A DNA stretch of 7,665 bases from Sphingomonadales bacterium (GCA_024636595.1 JAGXGT010000040.1:1-7665), one strand, 5' to 3'; shown: positions 1 through 6,354, counted from the first letter of the stretch. The notes: generated by a model not told the origin, from the sequence alone. Translations and numbers: made by a program.

Positions 1-344
1 GCGTTGACCTTGTCCCGGTCGGCGCGCGCCGCGATTTTTTCGAGGCTGGCGACGCCTTCATCGGCCATCGCGGTGTCACTTTCCTCCTCGGCCATCTCGA
101 TAAATTCAAGCGCGTCGTCGCGCTCCTGCTTGATTTCCTTCGCTGCGCTGATCGATTCATCGAGACGTCGACGTTCGGTCATCACCGCTTGCGCGGCGGT
201 CTGGTCGTCCCACAGGGTCGGATCCTCGACCCGGGCGTTCAGCTCGTCGAGGCGGCGCAGTGCGACATCCCAGTTGAGTGAGGTCCTGATCAGGTCGAGG
301 GCAGCGTCGATCCGGTCGACAAAGGCTTGCGCGTCGGCACGCAT
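1..344 (-). CDS. prfB: Peptide chain release factor 2, N-terminal part (cut by the left edge)
   Basis: RF2 recognises UGA and UAA stop codons on the ribosome and triggers release of the finished peptide in the cytoplasm. The reverse strand gives 114 codons starting at ATG 344-342. A GGAG Shine-Dalgarno sequence (complement of 351-354) lies six bases upstream. The visible protein is the helical N-terminal domain. It carries the family hallmarks LRRLDELNARVEDPTLWDD (about residues 29-47) followed by ERRRLDE (about 57-63), and is rich in charged coiled-coil-like helices. The stop-recognition SPF motif and the GGQ motif would lie beyond the window. The reading frame is continuous through residues 23-24 (CTC AAC), where many bacterial prfB genes carry an in-frame UGA and a programmed +1 frameshift, so that autoregulation is absent here. 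RF1 is less likely, because the N-terminal motif is RF2-type. Confidence 0.93.
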   Translation of the reverse strand, partial: MRADAQAFVDRIDAALDLIRTSLNWDVALRRLDELNARVEDPTLWDDQTAAQAVMTERRRLDESISAAKEIKQERDDALEFIEMAEEESDTAMADEGVASLEKIAARADRDKVN

Positions 345-450
345 GATAATCTCCAAAGCTAGTGGCAGCAGCGATTAGACGATATCGCCGGGAAGTAAAG
401 TGGTGTGCCGGTTGGCTGGCGCGCGCCGACGCCGGGAAGCTGCTGCATCA

Positions 451-479
451 TTGATGTTTTCTATCGATCTGGCTACTAT
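451..479 (+). promoter_or_regulatory. Candidate sigma-70-type promoter for the carbonic anhydrase gene
   Basis: TTGATG (451-456) and TACTAT (474-479) are separated by 17 bases, each matching four of six consensus positions. This would start transcription about 75 bases before the ATG at 561. A second, weaker pair, TTGCGA (481-486) and TAAATA (503-508) with a 16-base spacer, lies just downstream. The region sits between divergent prfB and the carbonic anhydrase gene, so a promoter is expected, but the exact boxes are inferred from consensus matching only. Confidence 0.35.
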
Positions 480-560
480 CTTGCGATTGGCTCGTCGAAA
501 ATTAAATATCTAGGGAATGTGTGGCGAGGAGTTCCGACCCAGGTATTTGAAAGGAAAAGC

Positions 561-1310
561 ATGACATTTCTAAGGATTTCAGGCGCTGTATTGGCGGCGT
601 TGGTGGCCACTGGCCCAGCGCTTGCAGAGCATCACAAGTCTTATGGCTATGGCGCTGATAATAGCCCGGAAAAATGGGGGCAGTTGGACGCAAAATATGC
701 GCTGTGCGAGAGCGGTGACATGCAATCGCCGATTGATCTCGCCGGAGCAAATGCCATAGGCAAAGTCGCACTGTCGGTAAACTATCAGGCGGGACCGCTG
801 ACGGTTTCGAACAAGGGATTGACCATTCAGGCGGACTTTGCGCCCGGATCTGCGATGACCAGCGGCGGAACTACCTTTAATCTGATCCAGATACATTTTC
901 ACACACCGTCCGAACATGCGATCTCCGGCAAGCGCTATCCGCTGACCGGCCATTTTGTTCACGCGACCGAGGGCGGCAAACTGGGCGTGCTGGGCGTGAT
1001 GTTTGAAGAGGGCGCTGCCAATCCGGAGCTCGCAAAAATTCTCGCCGCCGCGCCCACAGAGAAATCGGAACGCGCGACAATATCCGGCCAGATAATCGAT
1101 CCGAACGGCATGCTGCCTGCGGATCGCGCGGTCTATCGCTATATGGGCTCGCTGACCACACCGCCATGCAGCGAAGGGGTCAACTGGCATGTTCTGAAAG
1201 AACCGATCACCGCGAGCGCGGACCAGATCGAGGCTTTTGAAGAGCTGATGGGTGACAGTGCGCGTCCGGTCCGGGCGCTCAACAACCGTCTTGTCGTCGC
1301 CCCAGAGTAA
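561..1310 (+). CDS. Secreted alpha-class carbonic anhydrase
   Basis: This zinc enzyme interconverts CO2 and bicarbonate, probably in the periplasm. The 249-residue product begins with a signal peptide: a hydrophobic stretch at residues 6-18 and an ALA cleavage site at 20-22. ATG 561 was chosen because AAGGAAAA lies directly upstream and the signal peptide then starts cleanly; the frame stays open further upstream without a better start. The zinc ligands are His112 and His114 (in QIHFHTPSEH) and His131 (in HFVH). SLTTPPCSEGVNW contains the active-site Thr199/Thr200 pair. Cys49 and Cys203 are placed to form the conserved disulfide of exported alpha-CAs. QSPIDL (about 54-59) is another family signature. 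One oddity is that the second-shell glutamate two residues before the third zinc histidine is Thr129. The length is normal for bacterial alpha-CAs. The SDR gene follows 75 bases later on the same strand and could be co-transcribed, although no functional link is obvious. Confidence 0.95.
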   Translation: MTFLRISGAVLAALVATGPALAEHHKSYGYGADNSPEKWGQLDAKYALCESGDMQSPIDLAGANAIGKVALSVNYQAGPLTVSNKGLTIQADFAPGSAMTSGGTTFNLIQIHFHTPSEHAISGKRYPLTGHFVHATEGGKLGVLGVMFEEGAANPELAKILAAAPTEKSERATISGQIIDPNGMLPADRAVYRYMGSLTTPPCSEGVNWHVLKEPITASADQIEAFEELMGDSARPVRALNNRLVVAPE

Positions 1311-1385
1311 CCGCTTTTCCTCTGATTTTCTGTCAGGCACCGGGTTTCTGTGGTAGATGCATTGGGTGATCAGGAGGCAAGAGGC

Positions 1386-2300
1386 ATGACGATAAGCAAT
1401 TTTACCGACAAGGACGTGCCCGACCAGAGCGGGCGCGTCTTTTTTGTGACCGGTGCCAACAGCGGGCTTGGCTATGAGACCGCGAAGGCGTTGGCCGGCA
1501 AGTGTGCCCGGGTGCTGATGGGGTGCCGCTCAGACGCCAAAGCAAAAGTAGCGATGGAGACGATCCGGGAAACCCATCCCGAAGCGGACCTGCGTTTCAT
1601 CCCGCTTGATCTCGGCGATCTCCAGTCCATTCATGACGCCGCAAAGCTGGTCGAAACGGAGCCGCGTCTTGACGTTCTGGTCAACAATGCCGGCATCATG
1701 ATGCCGCCCCGGGGAGAAACCGCCGATGGATTTGAATCGCAATTTGGGGTCAATCATCTGGGGACGTTTGCGTTCACCGGTTTGTTACTCGACAAACTGG
1801 CAAAAGGGCGGGAGCCGCGGGTGGTCATCACCTCGAGCATGGCGCATCGCAGCGGCCAGATCGATTTTGACGATATTAATGCCGAGAACAGCTATAGCCG
1901 CTGGGGCCGCTATGCGATGAGCAAGCTGGCCAATCTGCTGCACATGTATGAGCTCGACCGGCGCTTGCGGGCGGCCGGTTCGCCGATCATGGCGCTGGCC
2001 TGTCATCCCGGTGTCGCGGATACGGAATTGGCGCGAAATTTTCCCGGCTTCTTGGTTTCGTTGATCCGGCCCGTTTCCGGTCTGTTTATGAACAGCGCGG
2101 CGCAAGGCGCATGGCCAACGCTGGCCGCAGCGGCCGCAGCCGATGCTGAAAGTGGCCAGTATTTCGGACCCAGCCGCAATGGCGAGTGGGTCGGCCCCGC
2201 CCGGGAAGTGCAACCCCGTTCAAAAGCCAAAAAAATTAAACCGGCGAAACGGCTTTGGACGGTGTCGGAACAGATGACCGGGGTCAAATATACCGTGTGA
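1386..2300 (+). CDS. Short-chain dehydrogenase/reductase (retinol-dehydrogenase-like SDR)
   Basis: This is an NAD(P)-dependent oxidoreductase of the SDR superfamily, probably cytosolic, that would interconvert an alcohol and a carbonyl; the substrate cannot be read from sequence. The 304-residue protein has a Rossmann fold with TGANSGLG (TGxxxGxG) at residues 22-29 and NNAG at 100-103. The catalytic set is a serine at 150 or 151, Tyr176 and Lys180 (YAMSK). The insertion between Ser and Tyr, the HPG motif after the active site (CHPGVADTEL) and the C-terminal RLWTVSEQMTGVKY resemble retinol dehydrogenase/WW-domain-oxidoreductase-like SDRs, which are common in sphingomonads, mycobacteria and others. 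ATG 1386 was chosen because AGGAGG (1372-1377) sits eight bases upstream; an in-frame GTG at 1350 would place that ribosome site inside the gene. There is no signal peptide. The residues at about 283-289 (SKAKKIKPAK region) are strongly basic. Confidence 0.93.
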   Translation: MTISNFTDKDVPDQSGRVFFVTGANSGLGYETAKALAGKCARVLMGCRSDAKAKVAMETIRETHPEADLRFIPLDLGDLQSIHDAAKLVETEPRLDVLVNNAGIMMPPRGETADGFESQFGVNHLGTFAFTGLLLDKLAKGREPRVVITSSMAHRSGQIDFDDINAENSYSRWGRYAMSKLANLLHMYELDRRLRAAGSPIMALACHPGVADTELARNFPGFLVSLIRPVSGLFMNSAAQGAWPTLAAAAAADAESGQYFGPSRNGEWVGPAREVQPRSKAKKIKPAKRLWTVSEQMTGVKYTV

Positions 2301-2369
2301 CCGCCGCAATATGGCTGATTTCGGTATTTCCTTTGCGTCCAGCGCGTTGTTGCGTTAGCTTTGCGGTGG
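2301..2369 (+). repeat. Long-range inverted repeat in the leader of the Anbu operon
   Basis: CCGCCGCAA (2301-2309), starting right after the SDR stop codon, can pair with TTGCGGTGG (2361-2369) over nine positions with one G-U pair. The loop is 51 bases. The loop holds two further TTGCG copies (2333-2337 and 2350-2354) that could compete for the CGCAA arm. The right arm overlaps the first two bases of the strong GGGAGGA ribosome site at 2368-2374. It may be an mRNA leader structure, a weak end signal for the SDR transcript, or chance in GC-rich DNA. There is no T-run after it, so it is not a typical intrinsic terminator. Confidence 0.3.
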
Positions 2370-2379
2370 GAGGACAGAT

Positions 2380-2418
2380 TTGACCACTAGTTTTTGGGGG
2401 ATATTGTTTGTTCGATGA
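2380..2418 (+). other. Possible 12-residue leader mini-ORF before the ATP-grasp gene
   Basis: GGGAGGA (2368-2374) is the strongest Shine-Dalgarno sequence in this leader, but no long gene starts behind it. Five bases later TTG 2380 opens a short frame (encoded residues after the start are TTSFWGILFVR) that ends at TGA 2416-2418. This frame overlaps the TTG start of the ATP-grasp gene at 2408 and stops one base before an in-frame ATG at 2420. The arrangement would suit translational coupling or a regulatory leader peptide. TTG starts are rare and the ORF is very short, so this remains speculative. Confidence 0.18.
2396..2401 (+). promoter_or_regulatory. Ribosome binding site that decides the TTG start of the ATP-grasp gene
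   Basis: GGGGGA ends six bases before TTG 2408, a good position for initiation there. It is about 18 bases from the next in-frame ATG (2420), which is too far. No other start codon lies in frame between TTG 2408 and the upstream stop TGA 2381-2383. Confidence 0.5.
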
Positions 2419-3817
2419 AATGCTGGGTAACGGGGAGCATGTGCGCCCCGCTTATCAAGATTATAAAGACTGGCTCGATGGCGAGGATGTAAAACGGCTC
2501 CATCGCAAATCGGCCGAAGCGGAGGCGTTCTTCCGCAAAACGGGGATCACCTTCAATGTCTATGGCCAGGATGAAGCCGACGAACGGCTGATTCCGTTTG
2601 ATGTTGTGCCGCGCGTGCTGTCGGCGCGTGAGTGGCGCAAGCTGTCAAAAGGCATCGAACAGCGGGTCCGGGCGATCAACGCTTTCCTCTATGATATCTA
2701 TCATCGACAGGAAATCTTGCGAGCCGGCCGCGTGCCGATCGAACTGATCGCCAATAACGCAGCATTTCTGCCGCAGATGATCGGGGTCAACCCGCCCGGC
2801 GGCATTTACACCCATATTATCGGGACCGATATCGTCCGCACCGGTGATGAAGAATTTTACGTGCTGGAAGACAATGCCCGCACCCCGTCCGGTGTCAGCT
2901 ACATGCTCGAAAATCGCGAGACCATGCTGCAGATGTTCCCGGAACTCTTCGCCAAGATTAAGGTTCAGGAAGTCAGCAACTATCCGGGGCAATTGCGCCG
3001 GTCACTCGCCGCTTGCGCACCTCAGAAATGTGAGGGCAAGCCGGTTGTCGCGGTGCTGACCCCGGGCATCCACAACAGCGCCTATTTTGAGCATAGCTTT
3101 CTTGCCGATCAGATGGGCGTGGAACTGGTCGAGGGCCATGACCTGAAGATTGTCGATGGCCGCGTCGCCATGCGGACCACCGAGGGCTATACCGCGATCG
3201 ATGTTCTATACCGCCGGATCGACGATGATTATCTGGATCCACTGAATTTTGAACCGCATTCGATGCTGGGTGTGCCCGGCATATTTGATGTTTATCGATC
3301 GGGCGGTATCACCATCGCCAACGCGCCCGGAACCGGGATATCCGACGACAAGGCGCTGTACAGCTATATGCCTGACATCGTCGAATTCTACACCGGCGAG
3401 AAGCCGCTGCTCGAAAATGTGCCGACCTGGCGCTGCTCGGAGAAAGATGAACTGGCCTATGTGCTGGAACATCTGGAAGAACTGGTGGTCAAAGAGGTCC
3501 ACGGATCGGGTGGTTATGGCATGCTGGTCGGACCGGCCGCGTCGAAGAAGGAAGTGGCCGCGTTTCGCGCCAAGCTGATCGATAACGCGAGCAACTATAT
3601 CGCGCAGCCAACGCTGGCGCTGTCCACCGTGCCGATTTTCACGAAAAAGGGGTTGTCCCCGCGCCATGTCGATCTGCGGCCGTTTGTTCTGGTTTCGCCC
3701 GACGGCATCAGAATTACGCCGGGCGGGCTGACTCGGGTGGCGATGACCAAAGGATCGCTGGTTGTAAACAGCAGCCAGGGTGGAGGGACCAAAGATACAT
3801 GGGTGCTCGAAGAATGA
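2408..3817 (+). CDS. Circularly permuted ATP-grasp protein of the Anbu cluster
   Basis: This 469-residue cytoplasmic protein belongs to the circularly permuted type 2 ATP-grasp family (older names DUF404/DUF407), predicted to use ATP to join a carboxylate to an amine in an amide or peptide bond. Visible family motifs in order are FDEM at the extreme N-terminus, GITFNVYG (about 46-53), LEDNARTPSGVSY starting at residue 153, and the glycine-rich nucleotide loop KEVHGSGGYGM at 362-372. RHVDLRPF follows at 419-426, then the C-terminal block TPGGLTRVAM through NSSQGGGTKDTW. The length is about normal. TTG 2408 is preferred because it keeps the conserved FDEM and has GGGGGA at the right distance; ATG 2420 would remove most of that motif. 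It is the first gene of a tight cluster with alpha-E (13-base gap), transglutaminase and Anbu genes. The family and its partnership are recognised; the product it makes is not known. Confidence 0.92.
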   Translation: MFDEMLGNGEHVRPAYQDYKDWLDGEDVKRLHRKSAEAEAFFRKTGITFNVYGQDEADERLIPFDVVPRVLSAREWRKLSKGIEQRVRAINAFLYDIYHRQEILRAGRVPIELIANNAAFLPQMIGVNPPGGIYTHIIGTDIVRTGDEEFYVLEDNARTPSGVSYMLENRETMLQMFPELFAKIKVQEVSNYPGQLRRSLAACAPQKCEGKPVVAVLTPGIHNSAYFEHSFLADQMGVELVEGHDLKIVDGRVAMRTTEGYTAIDVLYRRIDDDYLDPLNFEPHSMLGVPGIFDVYRSGGITIANAPGTGISDDKALYSYMPDIVEFYTGEKPLLENVPTWRCSEKDELAYVLEHLEELVVKEVHGSGGYGMLVGPAASKKEVAAFRAKLIDNASNYIAQPTLALSTVPIFTKKGLSPRHVDLRPFVLVSPDGIRITPGGLTRVAMTKGSLVVNSSQGGGTKDTWVLEE

Positions 3818-3830
3818 GGGGGCGTCTCTG

Positions 3831-4781
3831 ATGCTGGGTAAAACAGCTGCAAGTCTATTCTGGATGTCACGTTATCTTGAGCGTGTGGAAAATAGCGCGC
3901 GTTTCATAGATGCGGGATTTCGGATTTCTCTGACGCGTTCTGCGTCAGCGAGCGACGAATGGTCATCGGTGCTTAAGTCATCCGGCGTGATCGATGCATA
4001 TCGAAAGAAACACGACGATTTTGCATCCGCCAAGGTCATCGATTTTCTGCTGCGCGATCGCGACAACGCAAGCAGCGTCATGGCGGTCATGAAAAACGCG
4101 CGGGATAGCGCAAGGACCGCACGAACGGCGCTGACACGCGAGGTTTGGGAGGCGACCAACGAAAGCTGGATGACATTGAAAGCCGCCATGGCCAAGCCCG
4201 TAAAGGAGCAGGATTTGCCCGAAACGCTTGGCTTGATTCGTCAGCAGAGCGCGTTGGTCAGAGGCGCAACGCTCGGCACGATGTTACGCAACGACGGGTT
4301 CAATTTTTTGCGGCTTGGGAGTTTTGTGGAGCGGGCTGACAGTACCGCGCGCATCCTCGATGTTAAATATTATCTGCTGCTGCCGTCGGTCGCCCTGATC
4401 GGATCATCGGTGGATAATGTGCAATGGGAAACGATTTTGCGGTCGGTGTCGGCACATCGTTCTTTTCGCTTGCTCAACGGCACGGATATTAGCGCACAGG
4501 CCGTTGCCGATTATCTGATTCTCCACAAACAAATGCCACGGTCCTTGAGTTTTTGTTACGCCAAGATCAGCGACAATTTGAATTATCTCGATGAAAATTA
4601 CGGTCGCAAAAGCCGCTCTGGTGAACTCGCGCACGAGATTTGCAATGATATTTTGAGCCGACCGATCGAAGCGATTTTTGAATCCGGCCTGCACGAATAT
4701 ATTTCCGATTTCATTGCCGCAAACAACCGTCTGGCCGCGCAAATCGAGATGGATTTCAATTTTCAGGACAGGATCGGATAG
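3831..4781 (+). CDS. Alpha-E domain protein
   Basis: The 316-residue, mostly alpha-helical protein belongs to the alpha-E family, named for its helices and conserved glutamates. It almost always accompanies circularly permuted ATP-grasp enzymes, as a neighbour or as a fusion, and is thought to work with them; its own biochemical activity is not established. The N-terminal signature is LFWMSRYLERVENSAR (residues 9-24), with Glu17, Arg18 and Glu20 in the ERxE pattern. A second helical block reads RLGSFVERADSTARILD (near 164-180) and repeats the same ERA/ERV theme, suggesting an internal duplication. A third signature is CYAKISDNLNYLDENYG in the C-terminal third. ATG 3831 follows GAGGGGG (3816-3822) and gives the standard MLGKTA-type start; an ATG in frame at 3780 would overlap the ATP-grasp gene and has no family support. 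The next gene begins two bases after its stop. Confidence 0.9.
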   Translation: MLGKTAASLFWMSRYLERVENSARFIDAGFRISLTRSASASDEWSSVLKSSGVIDAYRKKHDDFASAKVIDFLLRDRDNASSVMAVMKNARDSARTARTALTREVWEATNESWMTLKAAMAKPVKEQDLPETLGLIRQQSALVRGATLGTMLRNDGFNFLRLGSFVERADSTARILDVKYYLLLPSVALIGSSVDNVQWETILRSVSAHRSFRLLNGTDISAQAVADYLILHKQMPRSLSFCYAKISDNLNYLDENYGRKSRSGELAHEICNDILSRPIEAIFESGLHEYISDFIAANNRLAAQIEMDFNFQDRIG

Positions 4782-4783
4782 CC

Positions 4784-5584
4784 ATGCTGTTGAAGATAAA
4801 CCACGAAACCCGCTATGTGTATGACACGCCCGTGCAATATGGATTGCAGCAAGTTCGGCTGCGACCGAAAGAGCGGGTCGGTCAACAGGTCAAAAGCTGG
4901 AATATTGAAATCGAAGGCGGCAAGGTGGAACTGTCGTTCGAGGATCAGCATTGCAATCATGTCGACTTGATCAGCATCGATCAGGGCCGTACGGAAATAT
5001 CGATCAAGTGCACCGGCGAAGTCGAAAATAGTGATGGTAGCGGGATCATGGGGACGCATAGTGGATCGGCGCCGCTCTGGTATTTCAAACAGGCAACAGA
5101 TTTGACGAAACCGGGCCCGGAGACCAAAAAATTGATCGCGTCGCTCGGCGACGATTTTGAAAATGACGTCGCCAAGCTCCATCGCTTGTCAGCCGCAATC
5201 GTGGAAAAAGTTGTCTATAAGACCGGAGAAACCGACGCGGAAACCAACGCCGAGACCGCTCTCAAAACCGGGGCTGGGGTCTGTCAGGATCACAGTCATA
5301 TTTTCTGCGCTGCCGCGCGCTCGTTGGGTTTTCCGACCCGTTATGTCTCGGGCTATCTGATGATGAGCGACCGGGTTGATCAGGATGCCACCCATGCCTG
5401 GGCGGAAGCGCATATCGTGGGGCTGGGCTGGGTCGGATTCGACGTTTCCAACGGCTATTCTCCGGATGAGCGCTATGTGCGCGTTGCAACCGGCCTTGAT
5501 TATCGGGAAGCGTCGCCGATTTCGGGAATGCGATACGGTGCTGCAAACGAAGATATGATTGTCACGCTGCAGGTACAGCAGTAA
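4784..5584 (+). CDS. Transglutaminase-like cysteine protein of the Anbu cluster
   Basis: The 266-residue protein has a bacterial transglutaminase N-terminal domain (about residues 1-85, a beta-rich region beginning MLLKINHETRYVYD). A papain-like transglutaminase core follows (about 110-230). The catalytic triad is complete: Cys167 in GVCQDHSHIF, His204 in THAWAEA and Asp220 in GFDVSNG. Such proteins can hydrolyse or transfer amide bonds; in bacteria many act as proteases or peptidases rather than cross-linkers. No signal peptide or membrane segment is visible, so it should act in the cytoplasm, together with the ATP-grasp and alpha-E products encoded just upstream. The two-base gap to the alpha-E stop suggests translational coupling; the AGGA upstream (near 4770) lies inside the alpha-E gene. 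A plausible role is trimming or reversing the amide product made by the ATP-grasp enzyme; this is inference from context. Confidence 0.92.
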   Translation: MLLKINHETRYVYDTPVQYGLQQVRLRPKERVGQQVKSWNIEIEGGKVELSFEDQHCNHVDLISIDQGRTEISIKCTGEVENSDGSGIMGTHSGSAPLWYFKQATDLTKPGPETKKLIASLGDDFENDVAKLHRLSAAIVEKVVYKTGETDAETNAETALKTGAGVCQDHSHIFCAAARSLGFPTRYVSGYLMMSDRVDQDATHAWAEAHIVGLGWVGFDVSNGYSPDERYVRVATGLDYREASPISGMRYGAANEDMIVTLQVQQ

Positions 5585-5616
5585 GCACGCCCTAAAGCCA
5601 GTTCAGGAATTTAGAA

Positions 5617-6354
5617 ATGACCTATTGCGTAGGCCTGCGGATGAAACGCGGCCTTGTGTTCATGTCGGATACGCGGACCAATGCCGGGGTGGACGATATC
5701 GCCCAGGTCAAGAAACTGACCAGCTGGGAAGTACCGGGCGACCGGGTAATCACCCTGCTGTCCGCAGGCAATCTCGCGACCACGCAGGCCGTCGTCAGCC
5801 TGCTGGACGAACGCGGCAAGCATCCCGATGACCGCAATCCGTCGATTTTGCAGGCACCATCGATGTTTCAGGTTGCCACCATCATAGGTGAAACCCTGCG
5901 CGAAGTGGTGAAAACCTATTCTCACGACGGTCAGGAAGCCAAATCTCCCTTCAGCGCGACATTGATTGTCGGCGGGCAGATTCATGGCAGCGATCCCAGG
6001 CTTTTCCTGATCTATCCGGCCGGCAATTTCATCGAAGCCAGCGATGACAGCCCGTTTTTCCAAAGCGGTGAAACCAAATATGGTCGTCCGATTCTGGTGC
6101 GCGCCTTCGATCCCGAAATGTCTTTCGAAAACGCCGTCAAGCTGCTGCTGGTTTCGTTCGATTCGACGATCCGGGCCAATCTGGCAGTGGATCTGCCGCT
6201 CGACATGCAGATTTACGAAGCGGACAGTTTCTCGAACACGCGCCAGCAGCGGATCGAAAAGGTTGATCCCTATTTCCAGACGATTTCGGAAGGATGGGGC
6301 GATGCACTCAGAAGCGCTTTTCAATCCCTGCCGGACTTCAGTTTTAAAGACTAG
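5617..6354 (+). CDS. Anbu, proteasome-like N-terminal threonine protease
   Basis: The 245-residue protein is an Anbu (bacterial proteasome homologue, COG3484) of the Ntn-hydrolase superfamily, related to HslV and proteasome beta subunits. There is no propeptide: removal of Met1 exposes Thr2 as the nucleophile. In mature numbering Thr1, Asp17 (in MSDTRTN) and the lysine pair 31-32 (QVKKL) supply the expected active site. Ser150 of the precursor, in QSGETKYGRPIL, is the family's most recognisable block, and Asp182 lies in VSFDST. LSAGNLA is also typical. The length matches the family. ATG 5617 has AGGA (5605-5608) eight bases upstream and gives the exact MTYCVGL start. It closes the four-gene cluster, 32 bases after the transglutaminase. 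Known Anbu proteins assemble into open or helical rings; no partner ATPase is encoded here. Its stop TAG lies within the CTAG that also ends the opposite-strand gene. The family assignment is strong; the natural substrate is unknown. Confidence 0.95.
   Translation: MTYCVGLRMKRGLVFMSDTRTNAGVDDIAQVKKLTSWEVPGDRVITLLSAGNLATTQAVVSLLDERGKHPDDRNPSILQAPSMFQVATIIGETLREVVKTYSHDGQEAKSPFSATLIVGGQIHGSDPRLFLIYPAGNFIEASDDSPFFQSGETKYGRPILVRAFDPEMSFENAVKLLLVSFDSTIRANLAVDLPLDMQIYEADSFSNTRQQRIEKVDPYFQTISEGWGDALRSAFQSLPDFSFKD

Noticed and set aside
4..378. Plus-strand open frame rich in serine and arginine
   Set aside because: It is the antisense shadow of prfB. The minus strand gives an unmistakable RF2 N-terminus with a proper ribosome site, while this frame has no family resemblance.
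374..399. TTTACT and TCTAAT on the minus strand as a prfB promoter
   Set aside because: The spacer is only 14 bases, too short for a sigma-70 promoter; no better pair was found on that strand.
21..427. Palindrome GGCGCGCGCC present at 21-30 and 418-427
   Set aside because: Alternating G and C runs of this kind are common in GC-rich DNA. One copy is inside prfB, so no shared function is likely.
405..560. Upstream extension of the carbonic anhydrase reading frame
   Set aside because: It would add 52 residues in front of a clean signal peptide. ATG 561 has its own AAGGAAAA ribosome site.
579..1340. Long minus-strand open frame opposite the carbonic anhydrase gene
   Set aside because: Its translation has no recognisable domain, while the plus strand encodes a complete alpha-CA with its active-site residues. 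Long antisense frames are common in such coding DNA.
1350..1385. GTG start for the SDR gene
   Set aside because: The AGGAGG ribosome site at 1372-1377 lies within this extension and is perfectly spaced for ATG 1386.
1311..1385. CTGA/TCAG pairing after the carbonic anhydrase gene as a terminator
   Set aside because: The stem is only four base pairs and has no T-run after it.
2333..2360. TTGCGT and TTAGCT with a 16-base spacer as an operon promoter
   Set aside because: The -10 box is poor and the TTGCG element is part of a repeated motif in the leader; not strong enough to annotate.
3780..3830. Earlier in-frame ATG for the alpha-E gene overlapping the ATP-grasp gene
   Set aside because: The family starts with MLxxTAxxLFW, which matches ATG 3831, and that ATG has a GAGGGGG site upstream.
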